A stretch of 53,395 nt of DNA. Source: an uncultured Flavonifractor sp. (GTDB taxonomy: Bacteria > Bacillota > Clostridia > Oscillospirales > Oscillospiraceae). This document shows positions 1-8,816 of this stretch, piece by piece. Made by a program: the position numbers and the translations under genes. Each line of letters opens with the position of its first letter. Within the stretch, counting starts at the first letter, position 1. The stretch spans positions 1 to 53,395 of the forward strand of contig CANDFO010000008.1 in NCBI GenBank assembly GCA_947384055.1, written 5' to 3'. The notes beneath the pieces are model-generated. The model was given only the letters and a program-made list of their open reading frames with translations. It was not told the origin of the DNA and did not search any database.

Positions 1-121
1 CGGCAAGGACGTCACCATGATCGTGGGCAACGGCTACACCAAGGACCACGCCGAGATCACCCTGTCCGAGCTGCGCGAGAACGCTCAGCTGAAGGCCTAT
101 TTCGAGAAGAAGTACCTGTAA
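1..121 (+). CDS. kdd: 3' end of probable L-erythro-3,5-diaminohexanoate dehydrogenase
   Basis: Only the last 39 codons are in the window, ending in TAA at 119-121. The tail contains GNGYTKDHAE and ends in FEKKYL. It lies 68 bases upstream of kamA on the same strand, and the lysine-fermentation pathway needs a 3,5-diaminohexanoate dehydrogenase (Kdd) acting after the two aminomutases. I assign Kdd from this context and from the feel of the C-terminus. The tail does not look like the end of Kce, whose family ends in an RAVRIAKELG-type helix. The identification is an inference from a short fragment; another kam-operon gene remains possible. Confidence 0.5.
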   Translation, partial: GKDVTMIVGNGYTKDHAEITLSELRENAQLKAYFEKKYL

Positions 122-189
122 TCAAGCGCAGCTCCGGCCCCAGTTCCGGCCGGGCATACCCGTGAATATTAATGTGGAGGTAATTCGAT

Positions 190-1455
190 ATGATCGTCTC
201 TCGCCGCGCAGAACTGTTCCCCAACGTCACCGACGCTGAATGGAATGACTGGAAATGGCAGGTCAAAAACCGCATTCAGACCCTGGAAGAGCTGAAAAAA
301 TACATTGAGCTCACCCCCGAGGAGGAAGAGGGCGTCAAGGCCTGCCTGGGCACTCTGCGCATGGCCATCACTCCCTACTATCTGTCCCTGATCCAGCCCG
401 GCGACCCCCGGGACCCCGTCCGGCTTCAGGCCATCCCCACCTCCAAGGAGCTCCACAAGTCCGCCGCCGACCTGCTGGACCCCCTGCATGAGGATGAGGA
501 CTCTCCCGCCCCCGGCCTGACCCATCGGTATCCCGACCGCTGCCTGCTGCTCATCACCGATGAGTGCTCCATGTACTGCCGTCACTGCACCCGCCGCCGC
601 TTTGCCGGTCAGCGCGACGACGGCATGCCTGTGGACCAGGTGGACAAGGCCATCGAGTACATCCGCAACACCCCCCAGGTCCGGGACGTGCTGCTCTCCG
701 GCGGCGACGCCCTGCTCTGCTCCGACGAGCGCCTGGAGTACATCATCGCCAAGCTGCGTGAGATCCCCCACGTGGAGATCGTCCGCATCGGCTCCCGCAC
801 CCCGGTGGTGCTGCCCCAGCGCATCACTCCCGAGCTGTGCAACATGCTGAAGAAGTACCACCCCGTCTGGCTGAACACCCACTTCAACCATCCCAACGAG
901 ATCACCGCCGAAGCCGCCGCCGCCTGCGCCCGGCTCGCCGACGCCGGTGTGCCGCTGGGCAACCAGAGCGTGCTGCTGGCTGGCATCAACGACTGCGTCC
1001 ACGTGATGAAGAAGCTGGTCAACGAGCTGGTCAAAATCCGCGTGCGCCCCTACTACATCTATCAGTGCGACCTGTCCATGGGCCTGGAGCATTTCCGCAC
1101 CCCCGTCAGCAAGGGCATCGAGATTATCGAGGGCCTGCGCGGTCATACCTCCGGCTTCTGCGTGCCCACCTTTGTGGTGGACGCCCCCGGCGGCGGCGGC
1201 AAGACCCCCGTTATGCCTCAGTATGTCATCTCTCAGACCCCCCACAAGGTCATCCTGCGCAACTACGAGGGCGTCATCACCACCTACACCGAGCCCGAGC
1301 ACTACGAGGAGACCTGCCAGTGCGAGTACTGCAAGGCCGAGCGCGAGGGTGAGCGCAAGGTGGAGCTCATGGGCGTGGCCGGCCTGGAGCGGGGCCAGCA
1401 GCTCTCCATGGAGCCCGCCGGTCTGGAGCGCCATAAGCGCTCCCACCACGAGTAA
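190..1455 (+). CDS. kamA: L-lysine 2,3-aminomutase
   Basis: Radical SAM, PLP-dependent enzyme that converts L-lysine to L-beta-lysine (3,6-diaminohexanoate), the first step of anaerobic lysine fermentation, in the cytoplasm. The protein has 421 residues, normal for the family. The radical-SAM cluster motif is visible as C126-MYC130-RHC133 followed by TRRR, and the PLP-lysine region is DAPGGGGKTPVMP near residue 335. A C-terminal CQCEYC cysteine group matches the zinc-binding tail of KamA. A GGAGG at 176-180 sits nine bases before the ATG. It is followed, after 343 non-coding bases, by kamDE. The kamB/kamC genes found between kamA and kamD in some clostridia are absent here. Confidence 0.96.
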   Translation: MIVSRRAELFPNVTDAEWNDWKWQVKNRIQTLEELKKYIELTPEEEEGVKACLGTLRMAITPYYLSLIQPGDPRDPVRLQAIPTSKELHKSAADLLDPLHEDEDSPAPGLTHRYPDRCLLLITDECSMYCRHCTRRRFAGQRDDGMPVDQVDKAIEYIRNTPQVRDVLLSGGDALLCSDERLEYIIAKLREIPHVEIVRIGSRTPVVLPQRITPELCNMLKKYHPVWLNTHFNHPNEITAEAAAACARLADAGVPLGNQSVLLAGINDCVHVMKKLVNELVKIRVRPYYIYQCDLSMGLEHFRTPVSKGIEIIEGLRGHTSGFCVPTFVVDAPGGGGKTPVMPQYVISQTPHKVILRNYEGVITTYTEPEHYEETCQCEYCKAEREGERKVELMGVAGLERGQQLSMEPAGLERHKRSHHE

Positions 1456-1798
1456 GATTACTTTTCTTGAAAGAAAAGTGATCAAAAGAACTTCCAGTCG
1501 CCGCGCAGTCTGTTGACCGCTCCGGCGTTGCGCCCGGTGACGGCGGATTGTGGAGCTCCCAAAGTCCTTGTGGCGGGTTTGGTTACGCTGTGCGGACGGG
1601 GATAACCCTTCTGCCAGATGCGCAGATGATTCAGGAGATTTTCCTGAACATGGAGCGTCCGGTTGTCTGCACACCCTTGCGGCAGGGCGGAAGTTCGATT
1701 GATAAAGCGTCTTTCTCCCCCTTCACAGGCGGGCCGCCGCTTTTCTCACTGGCGGCCCGCCGTCCCCCTACTGTGATTTGAAAGAACGGAAGTGACTA
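1456..1798 (+). other. kamA-kamD intergenic region with two hairpins
   Basis: This 343-base stretch holds no convincing gene. Directly after kamA is a perfect AT-rich palindrome (ACTTTTCTT at 1460-1468, AAGAAAAGT at 1471-1479). Near the end is a strong GC stem (GGCGGGCCGCC at 1728-1738, GGCGGCCCGCC at 1751-1761, 12-base loop) about 37 bases before the kamD start. Neither has a clear U-tract directly after it, so both may serve as mRNA processing or stability structures or partial attenuators rather than strong terminators. Function is inference. Confidence 0.5.
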
Positions 1799-3367
1799 TT
1801 GTTGGAATCTAAGCTGAATCTTGATTTTAAGCTGGTAGAGCAGGCCCGGGCCCACGCTTCCCGGGTGGCCGACGACACCCAGCGTTTCATTGACGGCTGC
1901 ACCACCGTAGCCGTGGAGCGCACCATCTGCCGTCTGCTGGGTATCGACGGTGTGGACGTACAGGAAGTGCCCCTGCCCAGCGTCGTGGTGGACCACCTGA
2001 TGGACAAGGGCTCCCTGGCCCAGGGCGCGGCCTTCTGGATCGGTAACGCCATGCTGGAGACCGGGAAGAACCCCCAGCAGCTGGCCGAGGCGGTGGCCAA
2101 TGAAGGGCTGGACCTTACCAGCCTGCCCACCCATGGCGAGCAGGAAATCCATGACGTGCTGGCTCCCATTGTGGAGGAGAGCCTGACCAAAATCCGCGCC
2201 CGCCGCCAGCGCCGGGAGGACTTTATCGCCTCCCACGGCGGCGAGAAGACCGGCCCCTGGATCTACCTGATCGTAGCCACCGGCAACATCTATGAGGACG
2301 TGGTGCAGGCCACCGCCGCCGCCCGCCAGGGCGCCGACGTGATCGCCGTCATCCGCACCACCGGTCAGTCCCTGCTGGACTATGTGCCCTACGGAGCCAC
2401 CACCGAGGGCTTCGGCGGGACCTATGCCACCCAGGAGAACTTCCGCCTGATGCGGGAAGCCATGGATAAGGTGGGTGAGGAGCTGGGCCGCTACATCCGT
2501 GTGTGCAACTACTGCTCCGGCCTGTGCATGCCCGAAATCGCCGCCATGGGCGCCTTCGAGGGCCTGGACGTAATGCTCAACGACGCTCTGTACGGCATCC
2601 TGTTCCGGGACATCAACATGCAGCGCACTCTGGTGGACCAGTCCTTCTCCCGGGCCATCAACGCTTACGCCGGCGTGGTGATCAACACCGGCGAGGACAA
2701 CTACCTGACCACCGCCGACGCGGTGGAGGAGGCCCACACCGTTCTGGCCTCCCAGTTCCTCAATGAGGCGTTTGCCCTGCGCGCCGGTCTGCCCGAGGAG
2801 CAGATGGGTCTGGGCCATGCCTTTGAAATCGACCCTGCCGTGGAGAACGGCTTCCTCTATGAGCTCGCCCAGGCTGAAATGGCCCGGGAGATCTTCCCCA
2901 ACGCCCCCCTGAAGTATATGCCTCCCACGAAGTTCATGACCGGCAATGTTTTCCGCGGCCACGTGCAGGACGCCCTGTTCAACATGGTGACAATTCTCAC
3001 CGGCCAGAAAATCCATCTGCTGGGCATGATGACTGAGGCCATTCACACCCCCTTCCTGTCTGACCGCTTCCTGGCAATCCAGAACGCCCAGTACATCTTC
3101 CGCACTATGCAGGACCTGGGCAGCGAGATCGTCTTCAAGGACGGCGGCATCATGCAGAACCGGGCCGCCGAGGTCCTGAAAAAAGCCACCGATCTGCTGG
3201 GTCAGATTGAGCAGCTGGGCATTTTCGAGACGCTGGAGCGGGGCATTTTTGCCGACATCAAGCGTCCCCGTGACGGCGGCAAGGGCCTGGATGGTGTGGT
3301 AAGCAAGGCTCCGGGTTACTTTAACCCGTTCCTGGAGCCCATGATGAAAGGGGGTGCCGGCAAATGA
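1799..3367 (+). CDS. kamD: Lysine 5,6-aminomutase, alpha subunit
   Basis: Catalytic large subunit of the adenosylcobalamin- and PLP-dependent lysine/beta-lysine 5,6-aminomutase, moving the terminal amino group of beta-lysine to C5 to give 3,5-diaminohexanoate. At 522 residues it has the usual family length. It starts SKLNLDFKLVEQAR and carries the conserved GPWIYLIVATGNIYEDV and YCSGLCMPEIAAMGAFEG stretches of the family. The start is a TTG at 1799 (a second TTG follows at 1802); no ATG is available nearby and the Shine-Dalgarno (GGAAG) is weak. The 3' end overlaps kamE by four bases (ATGA), indicating translational coupling of the two subunits. Confidence 0.95.
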   Translation: MLESKLNLDFKLVEQARAHASRVADDTQRFIDGCTTVAVERTICRLLGIDGVDVQEVPLPSVVVDHLMDKGSLAQGAAFWIGNAMLETGKNPQQLAEAVANEGLDLTSLPTHGEQEIHDVLAPIVEESLTKIRARRQRREDFIASHGGEKTGPWIYLIVATGNIYEDVVQATAAARQGADVIAVIRTTGQSLLDYVPYGATTEGFGGTYATQENFRLMREAMDKVGEELGRYIRVCNYCSGLCMPEIAAMGAFEGLDVMLNDALYGILFRDINMQRTLVDQSFSRAINAYAGVVINTGEDNYLTTADAVEEAHTVLASQFLNEAFALRAGLPEEQMGLGHAFEIDPAVENGFLYELAQAEMAREIFPNAPLKYMPPTKFMTGNVFRGHVQDALFNMVTILTGQKIHLLGMMTEAIHTPFLSDRFLAIQNAQYIFRTMQDLGSEIVFKDGGIMQNRAAEVLKKATDLLGQIEQLGIFETLERGIFADIKRPRDGGKGLDGVVSKAPGYFNPFLEPMMKGGAGK

Positions 3368-4152
3368 GCTCCGGACTGTATCAAATCCGCGATAAGGACC
3401 TGGACACCACCCTGGACCTGACCCGCCTGAAGCCCTATGGCGACACCATGAACGACGGCAAGGTGCAGACGTCCTTCACTCTGCCGGTGAAGGACGACGA
3501 CAAGGGCGCGGCGGCCGCCGTGCTTATGGCCCAGAAGATGGGCCTGGCCGACCCCAACGTGGCTCTGCGCCAGAAGCTGGACGAGAACTTCACTTTCTAT
3601 GTGGTGTACGGCTCTCTGACTCACACCATCAACTATAACGAAATCGTGGTCCAGACCGTCACCGACGAGGTCATGGATATGCACGAGACTGACGACTTCC
3701 TGAAGGAGCGGCTTGGCCGCAAGCTGGTAGTCATCGGCGCCTCTACCGGCACCGACGCCCATACTGTGGGCATCGACGCCATCATGAACCGCAAGGGCTT
3801 CGCCGGGCACTACGGCCTGGAGCGGTATGAGATGATCGAGGCCTATAATCTGGGCAGCCAGATTCCCAATGACGAGTTCCTGCGCAAGGCTGCCGAGGTC
3901 AATGCCGACGTGGTGCTGGTCTCCCAGACCGTCACCCAGAAGGATGTCCACATCCAGAACCTTACCGAGCTCATCGAGCTGGCCGAGGCTGAGGGCGTCC
4001 GCGAGAAGTATATCTTCTGTTGCGGCGGCGCGCGCATTACCCACGCTCTGGCCAAGGAACTGGGCTATGACGCCGGCTTCGGCGCAGGCACTTATGCCGA
4101 TGACGTGGCCACCTTTACCTCCAAGGAGCTTGTACGCCGTCTGGGGAAATAA
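3364..4152 (+). CDS. kamE: Lysine 5,6-aminomutase, beta (cobalamin-binding) subunit
   Basis: Small subunit that binds adenosylcobalamin and supplies the PLP-linking lysine. In this 262-residue protein the base-off B12 motif is D131-A-H133-T-V-G136, and Lys144 (MNRKGF) lies at the position known to form the internal aldimine in the clostridial enzyme; both numbers coincide with the characterised family member. A C-terminal Rossmann-like B12 fold follows (VVLVSQTVTQKD, FCCGGARITH). The ATG overlaps the kamD stop, so the subunits are coupled. This is the last gene of the kam operon in the window and is followed by strong hairpins. Confidence 0.96.
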   Translation: MSSGLYQIRDKDLDTTLDLTRLKPYGDTMNDGKVQTSFTLPVKDDDKGAAAAVLMAQKMGLADPNVALRQKLDENFTFYVVYGSLTHTINYNEIVVQTVTDEVMDMHETDDFLKERLGRKLVVIGASTGTDAHTVGIDAIMNRKGFAGHYGLERYEMIEAYNLGSQIPNDEFLRKAAEVNADVVLVSQTVTQKDVHIQNLTELIELAEAEGVREKYIFCCGGARITHALAKELGYDAGFGAGTYADDVATFTSKELVRRLGK

Positions 4153-4217
4153 GTACCCTGGGCGCACCACACGGTTTTCTGCGGCACATCATTTTTCGTG
4201 TGATTTTTTACGTATAT

Positions 4218-4333
4218 ACAGGGGGGGTCCCGGTTTTGCCCGGGACCCCCCCTGTGCACCCGTCGAAAAAGGCCCTTGGCCTTTTTCGACAAGCTGGAAC
4301 CTGGCGGTGTCTTACAGACACCGCCAGGTTTTT
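4218..4333 (-). repeat. Dispersed hairpin repeat, copy 1 (reverse orientation)
   Basis: Three consecutive perfect stems lie here: 4218-4233 with 4240-4255 (16 bp, GC-rich); 4262-4274 with 4278-4290 (GTCGAAAAAGGCC / GGCCTTTTTCGAC); and 4298-4311 with 4317-4330. Read on the minus strand the order is a unique stem, then AGCTTGTCGAAAAAGGCC. This is the layout of the copies near 21.5, 32.1 and 53.2 kb. It occupies the junction between the convergent kam operon and the malY-like gene. Confidence 0.75.
4298..4333 (+). terminator. Intrinsic terminator of the kam operon
   Basis: Perfect 14-bp stem AACCTGGCGGTGTC / GACACCGCCAGGTT with a five-base loop, followed directly by a T-run (4329-4333). It lies 146 bases after the kamE stop on the same strand. 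The preceding stems (4218-4290) may add to termination. Confidence 0.7.
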
Positions 4334-4359
4334 ATGCCATAGAACTGGTTTCACCGTTT

Positions 4360-4538
4360 CAAAATAGGGGGCTGTTGACAAATGTCGTTTTGGATGGCGC
4401 AGCAAGTATTTTTTCGTCAGGTGAAACAAAAGCCGCAGGGAATACTGCGTGTATTCCCGAGGATTTTTGTGAAATATGGCGAGAAAAGACACCGCCGCGA
4501 CGCCAAATAAGACTTTGTCAATAGCCCCAAAATAGGGG
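4360..4538. repeat. Palindromic MITE-like element flanked by direct repeats
   Basis: The ends GGGGCTGTTGACAAA (4368-4382) and TTTGTCAATAGCCCC (4514-4528) are imperfect inverted repeats. The complementarity continues inward with mismatches through most of the 160 bases (for example CAGGGAATAC against GTATTCCCGA), so the unit could fold into one long hairpin. An 11-base direct repeat, CAAAATAGGGG, lies at each edge (4360-4370 and 4528-4538), possibly a target duplication. No protein is encoded. Together with the hairpins upstream it fills the gene-free stretch 4153-4595. Confidence 0.6.
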
Positions 4539-4595
4539 CTGCTGTAAAAGCTCTCTTAGCTTCCAGGGGAACTGCGTACAAGAATGAACTGGGTG

Positions 4596-5813
4596 TTATG
4601 CTTCACTCCGCAGGCTATCCACAGCGGACTTCAGCTGACCCATGGCCTTCTCCACCAGGGAGAAGGGCGAGGCCAGATTCATGCGGACGAACCCGTCGCC
4701 GCCTACGCCGAACCAAGTGCCAAAATCTACCGCGATCTTGGCCTGCTCAATCATGAAGTCATTGGCCTGCTGGGGCGTCATTCCCAGGCCGCGCAGATCA
4801 ATCCACACCATGTAGGTACCTTCCGGCTTGCGCATTTTTATACCAGGAAGCTGCTCTTTTATAAACTGGTCCACATAGTCGATGTTCTTTTCCAGATAAG
4901 GCACCAGCGTGTCTACATAGCTGTCACAGCAACGGTAAGCCACTTCTCCGGCCAGAGGGCCAAAGACGTTGGAAGGCGGAAGCCGGTTGGCGCCAATCCG
5001 CTTTTGAAGGCGCTGACGGATTTCAGGATCGGGGACGAAGATGGCGGAGGCGCCCAGGCCCGCGATATTGAATGTCTTGCTGGGAGCGTATGCCGCAATC
5101 AGATTGTGCAGATATTTTTCTCCCAGCGTGCCGGCGGCAATGTGCGTATGACCGCTCATGATAAGGTCCGCGTGGATTTCATCGGAAAAAACCAGCACCT
5201 GATTCTCCAGGCAGATGTCCATCAGACGGGTCAGTTCTTCCCTGGTCCACACCCGTCCCACCGGATTGTGGGGATTGCACAATACCAGAAGTTTGGTCCG
5301 GGGCTCTTTGGCCAGCTGCTCCAGCCCCTCGAAGTCCATTGTGTAGTAGCCGTTTTCATCCTCTTTCAGGATATTGTGCCGGGGCGTGCGGCCATTGTTG
5401 ACGGTTCCATCGGTAAAGGGATAGTAGACAGGGGACTGTATGATAACCCCGTCTCCGGGCTCGGTAAACTCCTGAATGGCGGCGTTGATGGCAGGAACAA
5501 TGCCCGGAATGTAAACACCCCAGCCGGGGTCCACTGCCCAGCCGTATCTCCGCTGCACCCAGCCGGCAGCGGCTTTCAAAAATACATTGTTCAGCGTACT
5601 GCCGGTATAGCCGTAGAGCCCGTGTGCCGCGCGCTCCCGCACGGCGTCAATGACTTCCGGCGGGCAGCGGAAATCCATATCCGCCACCCACATGGGGATT
5701 ACGCCGTCCAGGTCATAGCCCGCATAGCGGTCCACCATGGACAGGTATTTGTGGCTGTAGCTCCCGCTCTCCAGAGAGCGGTCTATCACAAGGTCAAAAT
5801 AGGATGAATCCAT
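4596..5813 (-). CDS. MalY/PatB-type PLP-dependent C-S lyase or aminotransferase
   Basis: Fold-type I PLP enzyme of 405 residues. Family marks include PMWVADMDF near the N-terminus, CNPHNPVGR, FSDEIHADL and the PLP-lysine motif APSKTFNIAGL. Members act as cystathionine beta-lyases (cysteine-S-conjugate lyases releasing pyruvate, ammonia and a thiol) or as aminotransferases; sequence alone does not decide. It is the last gene of the minus-strand catabolic run, 24 bases after the M24 hydrolase gene, so it may act on an amino acid released by that hydrolase. Start ATG at 5813, with a GGAGGGG-type ribosome site just upstream. Confidence 0.85.
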   Translation of the reverse strand: MDSSYFDLVIDRSLESGSYSHKYLSMVDRYAGYDLDGVIPMWVADMDFRCPPEVIDAVRERAAHGLYGYTGSTLNNVFLKAAAGWVQRRYGWAVDPGWGVYIPGIVPAINAAIQEFTEPGDGVIIQSPVYYPFTDGTVNNGRTPRHNILKEDENGYYTMDFEGLEQLAKEPRTKLLVLCNPHNPVGRVWTREELTRLMDICLENQVLVFSDEIHADLIMSGHTHIAAGTLGEKYLHNLIAAYAPSKTFNIAGLGASAIFVPDPEIRQRLQKRIGANRLPPSNVFGPLAGEVAYRCCDSYVDTLVPYLEKNIDYVDQFIKEQLPGIKMRKPEGTYMVWIDLRGLGMTPQQANDFMIEQAKIAVDFGTWFGVGGDGFVRMNLASPFSLVEKAMGQLKSAVDSLRSEA

Positions 5814-5836
5814 AGCAGAAGTTCCCCTCCTCTGTG

Positions 5837-7066
5837 TTATTTCATGCCGACAATCAGGCTGCGGTTGGTATGCGTAAACCGCTCATGGCCGTTTTCGGTA
5901 ATGACCAGCGTATCTTCAATGTTGAAGGAGCCGAACTTGGAGCTGTAGTAGGGCGTCTCGCAGCAGAAGACCATGCCGGGCTCCATGACCATCTCATTGT
6001 TGGGGTCCAGCATCGGGTATTCCTCGCCCGGCCCCATGCCGAGGGTATGTCCAAAGTGGCCCCGGACAAAGTGAGGCAGCGCTCCCTTATGGCAGACGTC
6101 CATTGCCGCATGGAAGGCATCCTTCAGCTTGTTGCCCGGCTGCATCATGGCTACCTCGGCGTCATGGGCCGCCAGGAGCGTGTCAAAAATAGCCTGGCTC
6201 TTCTCGGGCACCTTGTCCCCAATGCAGTAGGACCGGCCCAGGTCAGAAATATATCCGTACAGGCTTACGCCACCGTCAATGCGGACGATATCGCCTTCCC
6301 GCAGTTCCCGCTCTCTGGCCATATATCCCGCCCAGAAATCCGGCCCGGGCGTGTGTGCCTGGCTGACAGAGACAATGTCGTGTCCGCCGGTGATCTCATA
6401 GGCGGACTGCCACCAGAGTTTATAGATGTCCGCCTCAGTCATGCCGGGCTCGGTCATCAGCATGGTCAGACCCATCATTTTTTCTGTCACCTTGGCGGCA
6501 TAGCGCAGGATATCAATCTCCCAGGGCAGCTTGATGGTGCGCACCTTGATCATCATATCGCTGATATTCTTCAGGTTATCTGCTCCGAAGGCCTCCTCCA
6601 GGAACAGGTATTTGTCGTGGGGCATATAGCCCAGTTCAATGCCGATCTTGGGCTTGTCCGCGCCGGTCTTCTCCTTAATGATATCCATGGCCATGCGGAA
6701 GGTGCGGTACATGTCAGGCTGGACATCCTTGGTCTTTTCGTTGGGATCGTAGAAATCCTCAATAAAAATCCACACGGGGTAGGAGACGATATCCACATCC
6801 TTCGTCTGCTGCACCGGACCGCCCTGCTCAAACTGGGAGACGATGATGGACGCCTTGCCGTGCTTGGGCACCACGGCCATGGCCGTACCGGTCTGACGCC
6901 AGTTATACAGAGGCGTGCACCAGCCGGTGGAGTACATAATATTTTCCGGCGTGGTCAGAAGGAGCGCGTCCAGACCTTCACGCTCCATGGCGGCCTGGAT
7001 TTTCTCCTGGATATCCTTCTGGGGGCGGGTCTCCATAAAATTGGTGTGCTTTTTCGTCGCTGCCAT
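5837..7066 (-). CDS. M24-family metallohydrolase (Xaa-Pro dipeptidase/creatinase-like)
   Basis: Two-domain pita-bread enzyme of 409 residues from the chosen start (MAATKKHTNF). An AAGGAA precedes this ATG by ten bases; an upstream in-frame ATG at 7108 lacks a good site. All five dinuclear metal ligands of the M24 fold are visible: Asp in VRIDGG, Asp in YISDLGRSY, His in GHFGHTLGMG, Glu in CCETPYY and Glu in FNIEDTLVIT. The family includes Xaa-Pro dipeptidases, creatinases and DMSP lyases, so the substrate is open. Its place in a catabolic operon with a PLP lyase and a BKACE suggests it releases a small substrate such as a dipeptide or amidino compound. Cytosolic; no signal peptide. Confidence 0.8.
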   Translation of the reverse strand: MAATKKHTNFMETRPQKDIQEKIQAAMEREGLDALLLTTPENIMYSTGWCTPLYNWRQTGTAMAVVPKHGKASIIVSQFEQGGPVQQTKDVDIVSYPVWIFIEDFYDPNEKTKDVQPDMYRTFRMAMDIIKEKTGADKPKIGIELGYMPHDKYLFLEEAFGADNLKNISDMMIKVRTIKLPWEIDILRYAAKVTEKMMGLTMLMTEPGMTEADIYKLWWQSAYEITGGHDIVSVSQAHTPGPDFWAGYMARERELREGDIVRIDGGVSLYGYISDLGRSYCIGDKVPEKSQAIFDTLLAAHDAEVAMMQPGNKLKDAFHAAMDVCHKGALPHFVRGHFGHTLGMGPGEEYPMLDPNNEMVMEPGMVFCCETPYYSSKFGSFNIEDTLVITENGHERFTHTNRSLIVGMK

Positions 7067-7163
7067 GTGATTCACGTTCCTTTCATAAAAATGGGGTTTT
7101 AAGGTCAATTAGAACATCGTTTTGTCTCTGGGGTCGAAGGCTGATATCGGGCGGGAACCGCGG

Positions 7164-8816
7164 TTATTTTTTTACCGCGGACCAGCTGGTGTAACCGCCG
7201 CTGAGGTTATAGGGGTCAAATCCATGCTGGGCGAGGATGCGGCAGGCCACGTATCCCCGCAGGCCTACCTTGCAGAACACCAGGAGCTTTTTCCCCTTCG
7301 GAATCTCTTCCAGCCGCTGGCGGAGCTCATCCACAGGAATATTGACGGCGCCCGGAAGGGTTCCGCCGGCAAATTCCCCAGGCGTGCGCACATCAAGCAG
7401 CACATACCCGCCCGTGGCCATCAGGCATTCCGTGTCCTCTGTAAAGAACTGCTTTAAATCCTTCCTGCGGACATTCGATGCCACAAACCCTGCCAGATTT
7501 ACCGCATCCTTGGCCGCTGAGAAGGGCGGCGCATAGGCCAGCTCCAGATTTTCCAGGTCCTCCACTGTCAGGCCTGCATAGATCGCCGTGGCAATGACAT
7601 CGATGCGCTTGTCAACGCCCTTCTCTCCGACTGCCTGGGCGCCCAGGATTTTCCCGTTGTTCGGGTCAAACAGCAGCTTGAAGTGGATCATGGTGGAGCC
7701 GGGATAATAGCCGGCATGGTCGCTGGGATGGGTATAGACTTTGTCGTAGGGAAGCCCGGCCTTTCTAAGCTGTTTTTCATTTTTTCCCGTGGAGGCCGCC
7801 GTCAGATTAAAGACCTTGCATACCGAAGTGCCGAGGGTACCGCGATAGGAGAACGCCCGTCCCGCGGCTACGCCGGCGGCAATGCGGCCCTGCCGGTTGG
7901 CGGGACCGGCCAGGGGCACCAGCGTATCCTGTCCGCTGACGTAATCGGTCGAAACCACCACGTCTCCCACGGCGAAAATATGGGGGTCAGAGGTGCGCAT
8001 CTGAGGGTTGACCCGAAGGCCTCCCCCGGGTCCCAGGGCAAGCCCGGCTTGAAGGGCCAGGTGGCTATCCGGCAAAACCCCTATGGCCAGGGCAGCCATA
8101 TCCGTATGAACGGCGGTTCCGTCACTGAAGCGGCACAGCAGGGAATCTCCCTCCGACTCAATGGCAGTCAGGCCTGTGTCCAGGCGTAGGACGACGCCCT
8201 GGCTGACCACATGCTTGTGGAGATAGGTGGCCATATCCGGGTCCAGCGGGGCCAGAATCTGATCTGACAGCTCTGCCAGTACAACTTCCACACCCAGGCG
8301 GCGCAGGTTCTCCGCCATTTCTATGCCGATGAATCCGCCGCCCACCACCACGGCGTGTTTGGGCGCCTGGAGGGTAACAAAGGATTTCACTCGGTCGCAG
8401 TCCTCCATGCTGCGCAGGGTAAATACCTGGGGCAGGTCGGCCCCGGGCAGCTTGGGACGAACGGGAGCCGCACCGGGAGAGAGGATCAGCTCGTCATAGG
8501 TCTCCTCATAGATCCTTCCGGTCCTGGATTCCCGGATGACTACCTTCTTCTGCCCGGGCTGTATCTCCGTAACCTCGCTGTTCACCCGCACATCAATGCG
8601 GAACCTGGCATAGAGGGACTGGGGCGTTTGAAGCAGCAGTGCGCTTCGGTCCTCAATCACACCGCCGATATAATAGGGCATGCCGCAGTTGGCAAATGAA
8701 ACCTGGCCGCTGCGCTCCAGCAGGATGATCTCGGCCGCTTCGTCCAGCCGCCGCAGACGGCAGGCTGCGCTGGCGCCGCCGGCCACTCCGCCCACAATTA
8801 CAATCTTTCGGCTCAT
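7164..8816 (-). CDS. CoA-disulfide reductase with C-terminal rhodanese domain
   Basis: FAD/NAD(P)H pyridine-nucleotide disulfide oxidoreductase fused to rhodanese, 550 residues. The FAD dinucleotide motif is IVGGVAGGASAA, and the single redox cysteine of the CoADR class is C44 in FANCGMPYYIGG. A second nucleotide-binding motif is VVGGGFIGIEMAENL, followed by FAVGDVV and a C-terminal rhodanese domain with an active-site cysteine in VFCKVGLRGY. Such enzymes reduce CoA disulfides or CoA persulfides and polysulfide. The ATG overlaps the stop of the upstream C_GCAxxG gene by four bases, so the two are coupled. A paralogue lies at 51543-53234. Confidence 0.88.
   Translation of the reverse strand: MSRKIVIVGGVAGGASAACRLRRLDEAAEIILLERSGQVSFANCGMPYYIGGVIEDRSALLLQTPQSLYARFRIDVRVNSEVTEIQPGQKKVVIRESRTGRIYEETYDELILSPGAAPVRPKLPGADLPQVFTLRSMEDCDRVKSFVTLQAPKHAVVVGGGFIGIEMAENLRRLGVEVVLAELSDQILAPLDPDMATYLHKHVVSQGVVLRLDTGLTAIESEGDSLLCRFSDGTAVHTDMAALAIGVLPDSHLALQAGLALGPGGGLRVNPQMRTSDPHIFAVGDVVVSTDYVSGQDTLVPLAGPANRQGRIAAGVAAGRAFSYRGTLGTSVCKVFNLTAASTGKNEKQLRKAGLPYDKVYTHPSDHAGYYPGSTMIHFKLLFDPNNGKILGAQAVGEKGVDKRIDVIATAIYAGLTVEDLENLELAYAPPFSAAKDAVNLAGFVASNVRRKDLKQFFTEDTECLMATGGYVLLDVRTPGEFAGGTLPGAVNIPVDELRQRLEEIPKGKKLLVFCKVGLRGYVACRILAQHGFDPYNLSGGYTSWSAVKK

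Noticed and set aside
169..1674. Long minus-strand open frame opposite kamA (and similar long frames opposite kamD, the GntP gene, LctP gene and fdrA genes)
   Set aside because: GC-rich coding DNA leaves the antisense frame open; the translations are low-complexity, rich in G, A, H, Q and R, with no domain and no ribosome site.
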